A stretch of 64,000 nt of DNA from Streptomyces sp. Tu6071 (GTDB lineage: Bacteria > Actinomycetota > Actinomycetes > Streptomycetales > Streptomycetaceae). The notes below the pieces were generated by a model. The model ran no database searches. It was given only the letters and a program-made list of their open reading frames with translations, and was not told the origin of the DNA. Shown here piece by piece: positions 51,153 to 59,921 of this stretch; the stretch's first letter is position 1; each line of letters opens with the position of its first letter. The DNA lies in contig NZ_CM001165.1 of the NCBI RefSeq assembly GCF_000213055.1, positions 7,123,445-7,187,444 on the forward strand, written 5' to 3'. Position numbers and translations under genes: made by a program.

Positions 51153-53261
51153 ATGCGCATCGCATTCCTGATCCACAACGCCTACGGGATCGGCGCGACC
51201 ATCCGCGGTACCGCCCACCTCTCCGCGGCCCTCGCCGAGCGCCACGACGTCGAGGTCATGAGCGTCCACCGCGTCGCCGACACCCCCGCGCTCCCCTTCG
51301 ACCCGCGCGTGCGGCTCAGCTCCCTCATCGACATGCGCGAGGGCACCCCCGGCTACGAGGGCGACCACGTCCTCAACACCGGCACCCACCGCATGTTCCC
51401 CGACCCGGCCGTCGAGACCGGGCGCCTGCGCTACCGCACCCTGCACGACCTGCGGCTCACCGAATGGCTCGCCTGGACCGACGCGGACGCGGTCATCGCG
51501 ACGCGCCCCCTGCTCAACGGCTACCTCGCCCGCCACGGCAGCGACCGCTACCTGCGCATCGGCCAGGAGCACCTCACCCTCGCCTCCCACGAGCCGGGAC
51601 TGCGCGCCGACCAGAACAGCTGCCTGCCCCACCTCGACGCCTTCGTCACCCTCACCGAGGCCGACGCCGCCGCCTACCGGACGGCCGTGCCCGAGGCGGC
51701 CGACCGCGTCCACGCCGTCCCGCCCGGCAGCCCCGACCTCGGCCTCACCCCCTCACTGCGCACCTCCCGCACGATCGTCGCCGCCGGGCGCCTCGTCCCC
51801 GGCAAGCGCTACGACCGGCTCGTCGACGCCTTCGCCAAGCTGCTCCCCGAGCACCCCGGCTGGACCCTGCGCATCTACGGACGCGGTCCCGAGCACGCCG
51901 CGCTGCGCCGCCGCATCGACCGCCTCGGCCTCTACGACGACGTCCTCCTCATGGGCGCCGTCACCCCCATGGAACCGGAGTGGGCCAAGGCCGCGATAGC
52001 CGCCGTCAGCTCCGACACCGAGCCCTACGGCCACGGCATCCTCGAAGCCATGCGGGCGGGCGTACCCGTCGTCGCCACCGACGCCCCGCACGGCCCCGCG
52101 CGGCTCGTCGCGCACGGCGTCACCGGACTGCTCGTCCCCCTCACGGGCGGCACCGACGCCTTCGCCGCGGCGCTCGGGCGCCTCATGGACGACCAGGAGA
52201 CCCGCGACCGCTTCGGCCGCACCGCCCGCGTCCACGCCGCCGCCCACTCGACCGAGGCGGCGGCGAAGGCGTACGAGCGCATCCTCGACGACGTCCACGC
52301 CCGCAGAACCCGCGAGCGCGCCGAACTCGACGCGCTCACCCCCCGCCCCCGCAAGGCCGCCCGCGCCGCCGCCCGCCTCTCCGCGCCCCACCGCGCCGAG
52401 AACCCGCGCCGCGCCCGCTCCCCGCGGAAGCCCCCGCGCCCCCGCACCTCGGCGGCGGCGCTCGTCACCCCCGCGGGCGCGATCGAGATACGCCCCACGG
52501 CGCCCTTCCCCGGCCCGTACACACTCCTCCTCACGCTCCGCGACGACCCCGCCGCCCGCGAAGTGCGCCTCCCGGTCCCCGACCCCGGCCCCGCGGTGCT
52601 CGGCCGGGCCACGCACCGCCTCGACGAGGGCCGCTGGGACACGTACCTCCTCGCGGGCACCACCCGCCGCAGGCTGCGCGCCGGGCTCGTCGAGCAGGGC
52701 GCGCTGCTGGGGCTGCCGCCGCTGGAGGACGGGACGGGCTTCGCCCACTGGATTCCTTACCGCACCAAGGACGGCTATCTCGCGGTACGGGCCTGGCGGC
52801 GACCCGCGCACGCCGAGATCATCGCCCTGGAGACGGGCGAGTCCGGGCTCCTCGTCACCGCACAGCTCCACGGCATCGTCCGTTCCCTGCCGCGCGGCGC
52901 GATGGTCCGCGTCAAGGCCCGCGAGGAGGGCAGCGAGAGCTTCCTGCTCGCCGCGCGCGACCAGGGCCGCGGACGCTTCGGCTTCCGGCTGCCCTACGTC
53001 ATGCCGCTCGCCGGGCACGGCGCCCCGCAGGACGTGTGGGACTTCGCACTGCTCCCCGAGCCGGGCGTCGCCCCCGTCCCCCTCGGCCGGGTACTCGGCG
53101 ACCTCGTCGACCGCAAGAGGGTCGCCGTGCTGCCGTACACGGCGCTGGAGCACCCCGCGGGCGGCACGACGCGCGTACGGCCGTTCGTCAACGTACGGGG
53201 CGATCTCTCGCTCCTCATGCGCGACAACGGCGACCGGACCGCCCGGCTGCCCGCGGACTGA
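51153..53261 (+). CDS. GT4 glycosyltransferase with a C-terminal beta-rich domain
   Basis: 702 aa from the ATG at 51153 (GGGGGAGG upstream). The first half (about 1-400) is a GT-B glycosyltransferase: MRIAFLIHNAYGIGATIRGT binding loop, IVAAGRLVPGKRYDRLVDAF start of domain 2, GAVTPMEPEWAKAAIAAVSS and the donor-binding EPYGHGILEAMRAGVPVVAT, where the E-x7-E spacing is seen. Residues about 400-470 form a charged Arg/Pro/Ala linker. The C-terminal 250 residues are beta-rich (GPYTLLLTLRDDPAAREV, WDTYLLAGTTRRRLRAGLVE) and unrecognised. Cell-wall teichoic-type glycosylation is plausible, since similar tails occur in such enzymes, but this is inference. Confidence 0.88.
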   Translation: MRIAFLIHNAYGIGATIRGTAHLSAALAERHDVEVMSVHRVADTPALPFDPRVRLSSLIDMREGTPGYEGDHVLNTGTHRMFPDPAVETGRLRYRTLHDLRLTEWLAWTDADAVIATRPLLNGYLARHGSDRYLRIGQEHLTLASHEPGLRADQNSCLPHLDAFVTLTEADAAAYRTAVPEAADRVHAVPPGSPDLGLTPSLRTSRTIVAAGRLVPGKRYDRLVDAFAKLLPEHPGWTLRIYGRGPEHAALRRRIDRLGLYDDVLLMGAVTPMEPEWAKAAIAAVSSDTEPYGHGILEAMRAGVPVVATDAPHGPARLVAHGVTGLLVPLTGGTDAFAAALGRLMDDQETRDRFGRTARVHAAAHSTEAAAKAYERILDDVHARRTRERAELDALTPRPRKAARAAARLSAPHRAENPRRARSPRKPPRPRTSAAALVTPAGAIEIRPTAPFPGPYTLLLTLRDDPAAREVRLPVPDPGPAVLGRATHRLDEGRWDTYLLAGTTRRRLRAGLVEQGALLGLPPLEDGTGFAHWIPYRTKDGYLAVRAWRRPAHAEIIALETGESGLLVTAQLHGIVRSLPRGAMVRVKAREEGSESFLLAARDQGRGRFGFRLPYVMPLAGHGAPQDVWDFALLPEPGVAPVPLGRVLGDLVDRKRVAVLPYTALEHPAGGTTRVRPFVNVRGDLSLLMRDNGDRTARLPAD

Positions 53262-53402
53262 GCCCGCCGGGCACGTCCTGCCTGATCACGGCGGGGACGC
53301 AGGAAAAAGGGGCGCGCCCCCGCGGATAGTTCCGGGGCGGTCGGTGAGACGGTGGGAGGAGGCAGCACCGCACTCCATCCCCGCACCGCACGAAGGGACA
53401 CC

Positions 53403-54776
53403 ATGACCGCGTACAAGGTCGTCAACCCCGCCACCGGGCAGACCGAGAGCGAGTTCCCCGAGGCCACCGACGTCGAGATCCAGGACGCACTGGACCGCTC
53501 CGCCGACGCCTACCGCACCTGGCGCGCGAGCGACGTCAAGGACCGCGTGGCCGTCCTGGAGCGCGTCGCCGAGCTGTACGCCGAGCGCAAGGACGAACTC
53601 GCCTCGCTCATCACGCGCGAGATGGGCAAGCCCGTCACCCAGGCGCGCGGCGAGATCGACATCACCGTCTCCATCTACCGCTACTACGCCGAGAACGGCC
53701 CCGGCTTCCTCGCCGACGAGGAACTCGACGTCGTCGCGGGCGGCAGCGCGGTGGTCCGCAAGGAGGGCATCGGACCGCTCCTCGGGATCATGCCGTGGAA
53801 CTTCCCGTACTACCAGGTCGCCCGCTTCGCCGCGCCGAACCTCATGCTCGGCAACACGATCCTGCTCAAGCACGCCCCGCAGTGCCCCGAGTCCGCGCTC
53901 GCCATGGAGAAGATCTTCCGGGACGCGGGCCTGCCCGACGGCGCGTACATCAACCTCTTCGCGAGCAACGAGCAGGTCTCGACGATCATCGCCGACCCGC
54001 GCGTGCAGGGCATCTCGCTCACCGGCTCCGAGCGGGCCGGCGCGGCCGTCGCCGAGCAGGCGGGCCGCCACCTCAAGAAGGTCGTCCTGGAGCTGGGCGG
54101 CTCCGACCCCTTCCTCGTCCTCCGGCCTGCCGACCTCGACCGCACCGTCAAGAACGCCTTCTTCGGGCGGTACGGCAACGCGGGCCAGGCGTGCAACGCC
54201 GCCAAGCGCATCATCGTTCTCGCCGACCAGTACGAGGAGTTCACGCGCAAGTTCGTCGAGACCGTGCAGGGCGTGACCCCCGGCGACCCGACCGAGGACG
54301 GGACCTTCATGGGCCCGCTCTCCTCGCGCCAGGCCGTCGAGAACCTTGCCGCGCAGATCGAGGACGCCGTCGCGAACGGCGCGACCCTCCTCGCGGGCGG
54401 CAAGCCCCTCGACCGCGAGGGCGCCTGGTTCGAGCCGACGGTCCTCACGAACGTCGGCCCCGGGATGCGCGCCTTCCAGGAGGAGCTGTTCGGCCCGGCC
54501 GCCGTCATCTACAAGGTCGAGACCGAGGACGAGGCCGTCGCGCTCGCCAACAACACCCCCTACGGCCTCGGCGCCGCCATCGCCACCGACGACCCCGAGC
54601 GCGCCCTGCGCGTCGCGGCCCAGCTCGACACCGGCATGGTCTACGTCAACGAGGCGGGCGGCACGGCGGCCGAACTGCCCTTCGGCGGCGTGAAGCGCTC
54701 CGGGATCGGGCGCGAGCTGGGCAAGTACGGCATGGAGGAGTTCACCAACAAGAAGCTCGTGCGCGTACGGCGCTGA
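53403..54776 (+). CDS. NAD(P)-dependent succinate-semialdehyde-type dehydrogenase
   Basis: 457 aa from the ATG at 53403 (GAAGGGA upstream; the earlier in-frame start is weak). It is a short GabD-like aldehyde dehydrogenase: GIMPWNFPYYQVARFAAPNL, ISLTGSERAGAAVAEQAG, the general-base ELGGSDPF and the Cys in GNAGQACNAAKR. Missing N-terminal extension and this length (about 455) match the family of actinobacterial succinate-semialdehyde dehydrogenases. It is flanked by hairpins and transcribed alone. Confidence 0.9.
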   Translation: MTAYKVVNPATGQTESEFPEATDVEIQDALDRSADAYRTWRASDVKDRVAVLERVAELYAERKDELASLITREMGKPVTQARGEIDITVSIYRYYAENGPGFLADEELDVVAGGSAVVRKEGIGPLLGIMPWNFPYYQVARFAAPNLMLGNTILLKHAPQCPESALAMEKIFRDAGLPDGAYINLFASNEQVSTIIADPRVQGISLTGSERAGAAVAEQAGRHLKKVVLELGGSDPFLVLRPADLDRTVKNAFFGRYGNAGQACNAAKRIIVLADQYEEFTRKFVETVQGVTPGDPTEDGTFMGPLSSRQAVENLAAQIEDAVANGATLLAGGKPLDREGAWFEPTVLTNVGPGMRAFQEELFGPAAVIYKVETEDEAVALANNTPYGLGAAIATDDPERALRVAAQLDTGMVYVNEAGGTAAELPFGGVKRSGIGRELGKYGMEEFTNKKLVRVRR

Positions 54777-54790
54777 ACCGCCACCGGCGC

Positions 54791-54817
54791 GGGGCGCGGG
54801 AAAGCGGCCCGCGCCCC
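54791..54817 (+). terminator. Terminator after the aldehyde dehydrogenase gene
   Basis: GGGGCGCGGG (54791-54800) pairs with CCCGCGCCCC (54808-54817) around a 7-base loop, 14 bases downstream of the stop. Confidence 0.85.
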
Positions 54818-54930
54818 CGTGCGTACGCCGGTCGCACGTCCCGGTGTGCGTATCTCCCGGTGCGGGGGTAGGGACGAGGGAGCGGCCTTCACCGGCCGCC
54901 TTCCGCCCCCGCCCGTGAGGATGCCCCCGC

Positions 54931-55953
54931 ATGCCGACCCCTTCGCCCGACCAGTCCTCCGGCTCCGGTTCCGGCGCGGACGAGGACCCCGGGGCCGCGC
55001 TCCTCGACGGGCTGACGATCGACGACAGCCGCCCCGAGCGCCCCCTGCTCCGCGACGGCTCCGGCGAACCCGTCGACACCTGGCGGGAGAACTACCCGTA
55101 CCCGCACAAGGTGGGCCGCCGCGAGTACGAGAAGCGCAAGCGCGTCCTCCAGATCGAGATACTGAAGATGCAGCGCTGGGTCAAGGACACCGGGCAGCGC
55201 CTCGTCGTGCTGTGCGAGGGCCGTGACGCCGCGGGCAAGGGCGGCACCATCCAGCGCTTCACGGAACGCCTCAACCCGCGCGGCGCGCGCGTCGTCGCGC
55301 TGGAGAAGCCGACCGAGCGCGAGGCGGGGCAGTGGTACTTCCAGCGGTACGTGAGCCAACTGCCCTCCGCCGGTGAGATCGTCTTCTTCGACCGCTCCTG
55401 GTACAACCGCGCGGGCGTCGAGCGCGTCATGGACTTCTGCACGCCCGCCGAGTACTACCACTTCCTGCGCCAGACCCCCGTCTTCGAGCGGATGCTCACC
55501 GACGACGGCGTCCTGCTCGTGAAGTTCTGGTTCTCCGTCTCGCGCGCCGAGCAGCGCACCCGCTTCGCCATCCGCCAGATCGACCCCGTACGGCAGTGGA
55601 AGCTCTCGCCCATCGACATCGCCTCGCTCGACCTGTGGGACGAGTACACGGAGGCCAAGATCGACATGTTCCGCGCGACGGACACCGACGCCGCCCCGTG
55701 GACGGTCGTGAAGAACAACGACAAACGGCGCGGACGCCTGGAGGCGATGCGCAGCCTGCTCGCCCGGCTCGACTACCCGGCGAAGGACCCGGCCGTCGTC
55801 GGCATCCCCGATCCGCTCATCGTGGGGCCCGCCGACACGCTCCTGGAGCCGGGCGAGGAGAGCGCGAGCCTCTCCCCGACACCGCTCGCGGGCAGCAGGC
55901 ACGGGCGCGGGCTGCACCCGGAGGACGGGGTGCGCGGCCCGGACGAGGAGTGA
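54931..55953 (+). CDS. ppk2: Polyphosphate kinase 2
   Basis: 340 aa from the ATG at 54931. Walker A is EGRDAAGKGGT (96-106) and Walker B is FFDRSWYNRAGVERVM with D154. The rest (WKLSPIDIASLDLWDEYTEA, TVVKNNDKRRGRLEAMRSLL) is standard PPK2 class I/II. It uses polyphosphate to phosphorylate nucleoside diphosphates or monophosphates. The N-terminal 40 residues and the C-terminal 40 residues are acidic, low-complexity extensions beyond the catalytic domain. Confidence 0.95.
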   Translation: MPTPSPDQSSGSGSGADEDPGAALLDGLTIDDSRPERPLLRDGSGEPVDTWRENYPYPHKVGRREYEKRKRVLQIEILKMQRWVKDTGQRLVVLCEGRDAAGKGGTIQRFTERLNPRGARVVALEKPTEREAGQWYFQRYVSQLPSAGEIVFFDRSWYNRAGVERVMDFCTPAEYYHFLRQTPVFERMLTDDGVLLVKFWFSVSRAEQRTRFAIRQIDPVRQWKLSPIDIASLDLWDEYTEAKIDMFRATDTDAAPWTVVKNNDKRRGRLEAMRSLLARLDYPAKDPAVVGIPDPLIVGPADTLLEPGEESASLSPTPLAGSRHGRGLHPEDGVRGPDEE

Positions 55954-55995
55954 GGGGTGGTCGGGGCACCCGGTGGCGACTGGCATGATCGAGGG

Positions 55996-56694
55996 ATGTC
56001 AGATCGCATCATCGCCGCCTGCGACGGCGCCTCCAAGGGCAACCCGGGCCGCGCCGCGTGGGCCTGGGTCGCCGCCGACGCCGAGGGGACCCCGGAACGC
56101 TGGGAGGCGGGCCCGCTCGGCACCGCCACCAACAACGTCGCCGAACTCACCGCCCTGCTCCGCCTGTTGGAGACCACGGACCCGGTGCGCCCGCTGGAGG
56201 TCCGGATGGACTCCCAGTACGCCATGAAGGCGGTCACGGAGTGGCTGCCCGGCTGGAAGCGGCGCGGCTGGAAGACGGCGGCGGGCAAGCCGGTCGCCAA
56301 CCAGGAACTCGTGGAGGCCATCGACGCCCTGCTCCAGGGGCGCGAGGTCGAGTTCCGGTACGTGCCGGCCCACCAGGTCGGCGGTGACCCGCTCAACGCG
56401 ATCGCCGACCAGGCGGCGAGCGAGTGCGCGATCAGCCAGGAGGCGGCCGGGACGGCGTACGGCGCTCCCGCGCCCCCCGCCCCGAGCGCCTCGCGCACCG
56501 AGCCCGCCCGCACGAGCGGCGCGACCCGCGCGAAGACCGGCGGCAGGCCGGGCGCGAAATCCGGCGGCAAGGCCCCGACCCTGAAGGCCAAGTACCCCGG
56601 CCGCTGCGGCGCCTGCGGACAGTCCTACGCGGCGGGCGAGGACATCACGAAGGTGGGCAAGGGCTGGGGACACGTGGGGTGCAAGGGGGAGTGA
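55996..56694 (+). CDS. rnhA: RNase HI with a C-terminal Cys/His zinc-binding-like tail
   Basis: 232 aa from the ATG at 55996 (GAGGG upstream). The catalytic acids are D10 (AACDGASKGNPG), E50 (NNVAELTALL), D72 (RMDSQYAMKAV) and the late Asp in AIADQAAS. The substrate-handle helix WLPGWKRRGWKTAAGKPVAN and the conserved VPAHQVGGDPLNAIAD His are present. After a Pro/Ala/Lys linker (about 160-200) the protein ends in GRCGACGQSYAAGEDITKVG with a following GHVGC, a four-ligand Cys/His pattern not found in E. coli RNase HI. It degrades RNA in RNA:DNA hybrids. Confidence 0.93.
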   Translation: MSDRIIAACDGASKGNPGRAAWAWVAADAEGTPERWEAGPLGTATNNVAELTALLRLLETTDPVRPLEVRMDSQYAMKAVTEWLPGWKRRGWKTAAGKPVANQELVEAIDALLQGREVEFRYVPAHQVGGDPLNAIADQAASECAISQEAAGTAYGAPAPPAPSASRTEPARTSGATRAKTGGRPGAKSGGKAPTLKAKYPGRCGACGQSYAAGEDITKVGKGWGHVGCKGE

Positions 56695-56697
56695 GAC

Positions 56698-56726
56698 GGC
56701 GGGCCCTCCTGAGCTGAGGGCCCGCC
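56698..56726. terminator. Bidirectional terminator between rnhA and the SDR gene
   Basis: GGCGGGCCCTC (56698-56708) pairs with GAGGGCCCGCC (56716-56726) around a 7-base loop. Confidence 0.88.
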
Positions 56727-56783
56727 CCCCGAGGCCCGCAGGGCCGAGCGGCGTCGGCGCTCCCGGAGGCGAAGCCGACGGGA

Positions 56784-57548
56784 TCAGACAGCCGCCCAGC
56801 CGTTGTCCACCGGCAGCAGTGCTCCGTTGATGTTGCTCGCCGCGTCCGAGGCCAGGAAGAGGATGGCCGCCGCCTGCTCGTCGGCCTGCGCGGGCTTGCC
56901 CACGTTCGCCATGTACTTGCCGATGGTCGCCGGGCCGCGCGCGCCGTCCGCCGCGTCCACCGTGATGTTCGTGGCCGTGCCGCCGGGGGCTATCGCGTTG
57001 GTGCGCAGACCCTGCTCGCGGTACATGACGGCGAGGGACTTCATGAGGCCGACGACGCCGTGCTTCGACGTCGTGTAGGCCGCGCCCGCCGCGCTGCCGC
57101 GCAGCCCCGCCTCCGAGGCCGTGAAGACGATCGCGCCGTGCCCGCTCTCCAGCAGGTGGGGGAGCGCGGCGCGCGTCAGCAGGAACGGCGCGGTGAGGTT
57201 GACGCGGAGCACGCGCTCCCACTCCGCGTCGTCGGTCTCCCCGGCCGCAGACATCCGGTCCATGATCCCGGCGTTGTTCACGAGCACGTCGATCCCGCCG
57301 AAGTGCGCGACGGTCCGCGCCACGACCTCCTCGACCACGGCCGGGTCGCTCAGGTCCCCGACGACGGCGAAGGCGCTGCCGCCGCCCTGTTCGACCTCCG
57401 CGACGACGGACTTCGCGCGCTCGGCGTCGAGATCGGCGACGACGACCCGCGCGCCCTCCGCGGCGAACTTCAGCGCCGCCGCGCGCCCGATGCCGGAACC
57501 GGCGCCGGTGATGACGACGCGGCGACCCTCAAGACCTGTGGTGCTCAT
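56784..57548 (-). CDS. Short-chain dehydrogenase/reductase
   Basis: 254 aa from the ATG at 57548 (GGGAG upstream); the long upstream open frame is a different product on the same strand and not part of this gene. Cofactor motif VVITGAGSGIGRAAALKFAA with VVVADLD next favours NAD. VLVNNAGIMDR, the catalytic Ser in FTASEAG and YTTSKHGVVGLMKS with Y-x3-K complete the triad. It lies divergent to a TetR gene, which probably represses it. Substrate unknown. Confidence 0.93.
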   Translation of the reverse strand: MSTTGLEGRRVVITGAGSGIGRAAALKFAAEGARVVVADLDAERAKSVVAEVEQGGGSAFAVVGDLSDPAVVEEVVARTVAHFGGIDVLVNNAGIMDRMSAAGETDDAEWERVLRVNLTAPFLLTRAALPHLLESGHGAIVFTASEAGLRGSAAGAAYTTSKHGVVGLMKSLAVMYREQGLRTNAIAPGGTATNITVDAADGARGPATIGKYMANVGKPAQADEQAAAILFLASDAASNINGALLPVDNGWAAV

Positions 57549-57716
57549 GGTGACTCCCTGTGCGAAGACGGTACGGCCGGCGCGGAAGGACGTGTTCCGG
57601 ATCGGCGCTGCCGAGCGTACTCCTTTCTGTCGCTCGATGACATAAAGGCGGTGAGCGGCAAAAAGTGGCTGACGAGGGAGAATGGACCCGAAGCGCGGGC
57701 GGCGACGAGGAGCGGG

Positions 57717-58397
57717 ATGACGGACACGGAGACGGGCGCGGACACGGAGACGGGCGCGGACACGGAGACGGGCGCGGACGCGGAGACGGGTGCGGGCCGG
57801 GGTGGCGCGCGTACCGGGCGACCGCCGCTGACCGAGCGGCGCAAGGCGGCGACGCGGCGGGAGATCGCGATCGAGGCCGTACGGCTCTTCAGCACCCAGG
57901 GCGTCGCGGCGACCTCCGGCGACGACATCGCCCGCGCCGCCGGGATCTCGACCCGCACCCTCTGGCGCTACTTCCCGTCCAAGGAGCACTGCGTGAAACC
58001 GCTCCTCGCGCTCGGCCTCGAACGCGCCATCGCCCAGCTGCGCGACTGGCCCGCCGGCCGGCCGCTCACGGAGGCGATGGCCGAGCAGGGCCCCGACGGC
58101 GCGGCCGAGGAGGCCGGGCTCACCAAGAAGCTCATCGCGACGGCCGTCGAGGAGCCGGCGCTCCACGCGGTCTGGCTGGAGATGCACTACGAGGCGGAGG
58201 AGGTCTTCGCCGAGTTCGTCGCGGCCCGCACCGGCCGTCCCGTGGACGACCTCGCGGTCCGCGTCCAGGCCGTCATCATGAACGGCGCGATGCGCGTCGG
58301 CGCCGAGCACTGGGCCCGCAGCCGGGACGACCGCCGCACCCACGAGGAAGCCCTCCGCGCGGCGCTGCGCTCGGCGCTGGAGGGGCTGAGCTGCTGA
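57717..58397 (+). CDS. TetR-family regulator with a repeat-encoded N-terminus
   Basis: 226 aa from the ATG at 57717; the open frame upstream is antisense to the SDR gene and is not coding. Residues 3-26 are four 6-residue repeats (DTETGA three times, then DAETGA) encoded by 18-bp tandem DNA repeats. The TetR domain starts at RKAATRREIAIEAVRLFSTQ, then SGDDIARAAGISTRTLWRYFPSKE. The C-domain (VWLEMHYEAEEVFAEFVAAR, VIMNGAMRVGAEHWARS) is a MftR/AcrR-like ligand pocket. It is divergent from the SDR gene and likely controls it. Confidence 0.9.
   Translation: MTDTETGADTETGADTETGADAETGAGRGGARTGRPPLTERRKAATRREIAIEAVRLFSTQGVAATSGDDIARAAGISTRTLWRYFPSKEHCVKPLLALGLERAIAQLRDWPAGRPLTEAMAEQGPDGAAEEAGLTKKLIATAVEEPALHAVWLEMHYEAEEVFAEFVAARTGRPVDDLAVRVQAVIMNGAMRVGAEHWARSRDDRRTHEEALRAALRSALEGLSC
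57723..57794 (+). repeat. 18-bp in-frame tandem repeat, four copies
   Basis: GACACGGAGACGGGCGCG is present three times exactly, followed by one copy with two changes (GACGCGGAGACGGGTGCG), at 57723-57794. It encodes the N-terminal repeat of the TetR protein and would allow length change without a frameshift. Confidence 0.9.
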
Positions 58398-58429
58398 GCG
58401 GGGTCCCGGGACGGCTCCGGGACCCCGCT
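58397..58429. terminator. Bidirectional terminator between TetR and the alarmone-synthetase-like gene
   Basis: A perfect 13-bp stem AGCGGGGTCCCGG/CCGGGACCCCGCT with a 7-base loop overlaps the TetR stop codon. Confidence 0.88.
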
Positions 58430-58441
58430 CGGACGGTTCGC

Positions 58442-59215
58442 CTACGCGGACGCGGACGCGGACGCGGGTACGGGCGCGGGCCGGGGAGCGGGCGCGGCGA
58501 GGGACCGCGCGCCCGCCGGGACGGGCACGGCGGCGAAGAGCGCGTCCTGCTCGCGCTGGAGTTCCCGCTTGCGCTCCGGGCTGGTGGACGGGAGGCGCTG
58601 CTCCTCGTAGAGCGGGTGCGTCGCCTCCTGGGCGTGCTTGCTCGCCGGGGTGTGGAACTGCACCTCGAAGAGCTGCCCCGAACGGGGCGCGCGCCAGCCG
58701 GTGTTGAGCCCCTTGTAACCGCTCGCGCGGCCCCAGGTGTTGGACCACTTGGTGCTCTCGTTGCCCCAGCCGGCGAGGGCGCCGGAGGCCCGGGTGACAC
58801 CCGAGGTGTACGCGGTGTCGTCCCACTGGAGGGTGTAGCGCACGGCGTCGCCGATTCCGGCCAGGACGGAGGCCACGTTGCGGCCGGGCTGCTCGACGAG
58901 CGTGCCCGCCACCTTCCGCTTGAGCGAGTCGGGGCTCTTCAGGCGCTTGTCGAAGCCGACGACTTCCGCGCCGGTCAGCGCGGCGGCGGCGCGGACCCGC
59001 ACGCTGATCGTGCGTTCCGCGCGCCGGGCGTTCGCCAAGTAGGAGTCGACCGCGTTGTTCTGCTCGCTCGTCAGGGTGAGGCCGCCCTCGCCCTTCCAGC
59101 CGCCGGACCGGTTGTCGTCGGCGGTGGCGGTGGCGGCGGGACCGAGCGACAGGACGGCGGCGACCGTCGCGCAAAGAGCCGTGCGGAGGGCGGTGGGCCG
59201 GCTGGAGGTGGTCAT
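58442..59215 (-). CDS. Secreted RelA/SpoT-fold nucleotide 3'-pyrophosphokinase-like enzyme
   Basis: 257 aa from the ATG at 59215. A Sec signal peptide (ALRTALCATVAAVLSLGPAA, cleavage near TATA-DD) predicts export. The mature part has the RelA/SpoT synthetase pattern: KRLKSPDSLKRKVAGT, then IGDAVRYTLQW (about 121-131), GYKGLNTGWR (about 166-175), and FEVQFHTPASKHAQEATHPL with YEEQR (183-207), the E-x-Q-x-H-T region that binds pyrophosphate acceptor and Mg in family members. This resembles the secreted Streptomyces ATP:nucleotide 3'-pyrophosphokinase, which transfers pyrophosphate from ATP to the 3' position of purine nucleotides. No hydrolase, TGS or ACT domains are present. The Ala/Pro/Ser C-terminal tail is repetitive. 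Confidence 0.82.
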   Translation of the reverse strand: MTTSSRPTALRTALCATVAAVLSLGPAATATADDNRSGGWKGEGGLTLTSEQNNAVDSYLANARRAERTISVRVRAAAALTGAEVVGFDKRLKSPDSLKRKVAGTLVEQPGRNVASVLAGIGDAVRYTLQWDDTAYTSGVTRASGALAGWGNESTKWSNTWGRASGYKGLNTGWRAPRSGQLFEVQFHTPASKHAQEATHPLYEEQRLPSTSPERKRELQREQDALFAAVPVPAGARSLAAPAPRPAPVPASASASA

Positions 59216-59374
59216 GCGGCGATCACCGGTGTCTTTCTCGTGCGCGAAGGAGCGGGAAGCACCCGGTCAACGCCGCGCCGCCCGGCGGGTGGCGGGGTGG
59301 AGGTCGCCGTCACCCGGACGGCGGGGCCCGTCCGCCGGGGGCCTCTGTCAGTGGCGGCCGTTAGCGTCGAAGGC

Positions 59375-59914
59375 ATGACCGAACGAACCGTTGTCCCGCG
59401 CGGTCCCGCGGCGGCCGAGCCCGTGGTCCACGTGCGGCCCGCGACCGACCTGGACCTCGACGGGCTGCTCGCCTCGATGGCCGCGCTCTTCGCGGAGGAC
59501 GCCGGGCCGCGCGACCCGGCCGCCGATCCCACGTGGTTCAGGGAGCACGGGCGCGCCGCGCTCGCGGCCGGCCTCGACGACCCCGCCCGGCTCCTGCTCG
59601 TCGCGGACTGCGCGGGCAAGGTGCTCGGCCACCTCACCGCGATGCTGCGCGCGCCCGAACCCCTGCTCCCCGTCCGCACGGTGACCCTCGCGAGCCTCTA
59701 CGTGCGCCCCGCGATGCGCGGCGCGGGCACCGGCTCCCGGCTCCTCGCCGGCTGCCTCGACTGGTCCCGCGCCCACGGCGCCTTCCGCACCGAGGTCTCC
59801 GCCTACGCGAGCAACGCGGCGGCGCTGCGCTTCTACCACCGCCACGGCTTCACGGACCACGAGGTGACGCTGACGGCGCCGGGCGGCTGGGTGCCCGGCA
59901 CCGGCGCGCGGTGA
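59375..59914 (+). CDS. GNAT-family N-acetyltransferase
   Basis: 179 aa from the ATG at 59375. No ribosome site precedes it, but TTAGCGT lies 7-8 bases upstream, so a leaderless message is likely. The GNAT acetyl-CoA-binding motif is SLYVRPAMRGAGTGSRLLAG, followed by TEVSAYASNAAALRFYHRHG as the fourth strand/helix and FTDHEVTLT. Acceptor unknown. It is convergent on the TetR gene at 59922-60512, with only 7 bases between the stops. Confidence 0.9.
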   Translation: MTERTVVPRGPAAAEPVVHVRPATDLDLDGLLASMAALFAEDAGPRDPAADPTWFREHGRAALAAGLDDPARLLLVADCAGKVLGHLTAMLRAPEPLLPVRTVTLASLYVRPAMRGAGTGSRLLAGCLDWSRAHGAFRTEVSAYASNAAALRFYHRHGFTDHEVTLTAPGGWVPGTGAR

Positions 59915-59921
59915 GAGGTGT

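Noticed and set aside
57060..57716. Longer TetR protein starting inside the SDR gene
   Set aside because: The extension is antisense to the SDR coding region and Arg-rich; the ATG at 57717 gives a normal TetR length.
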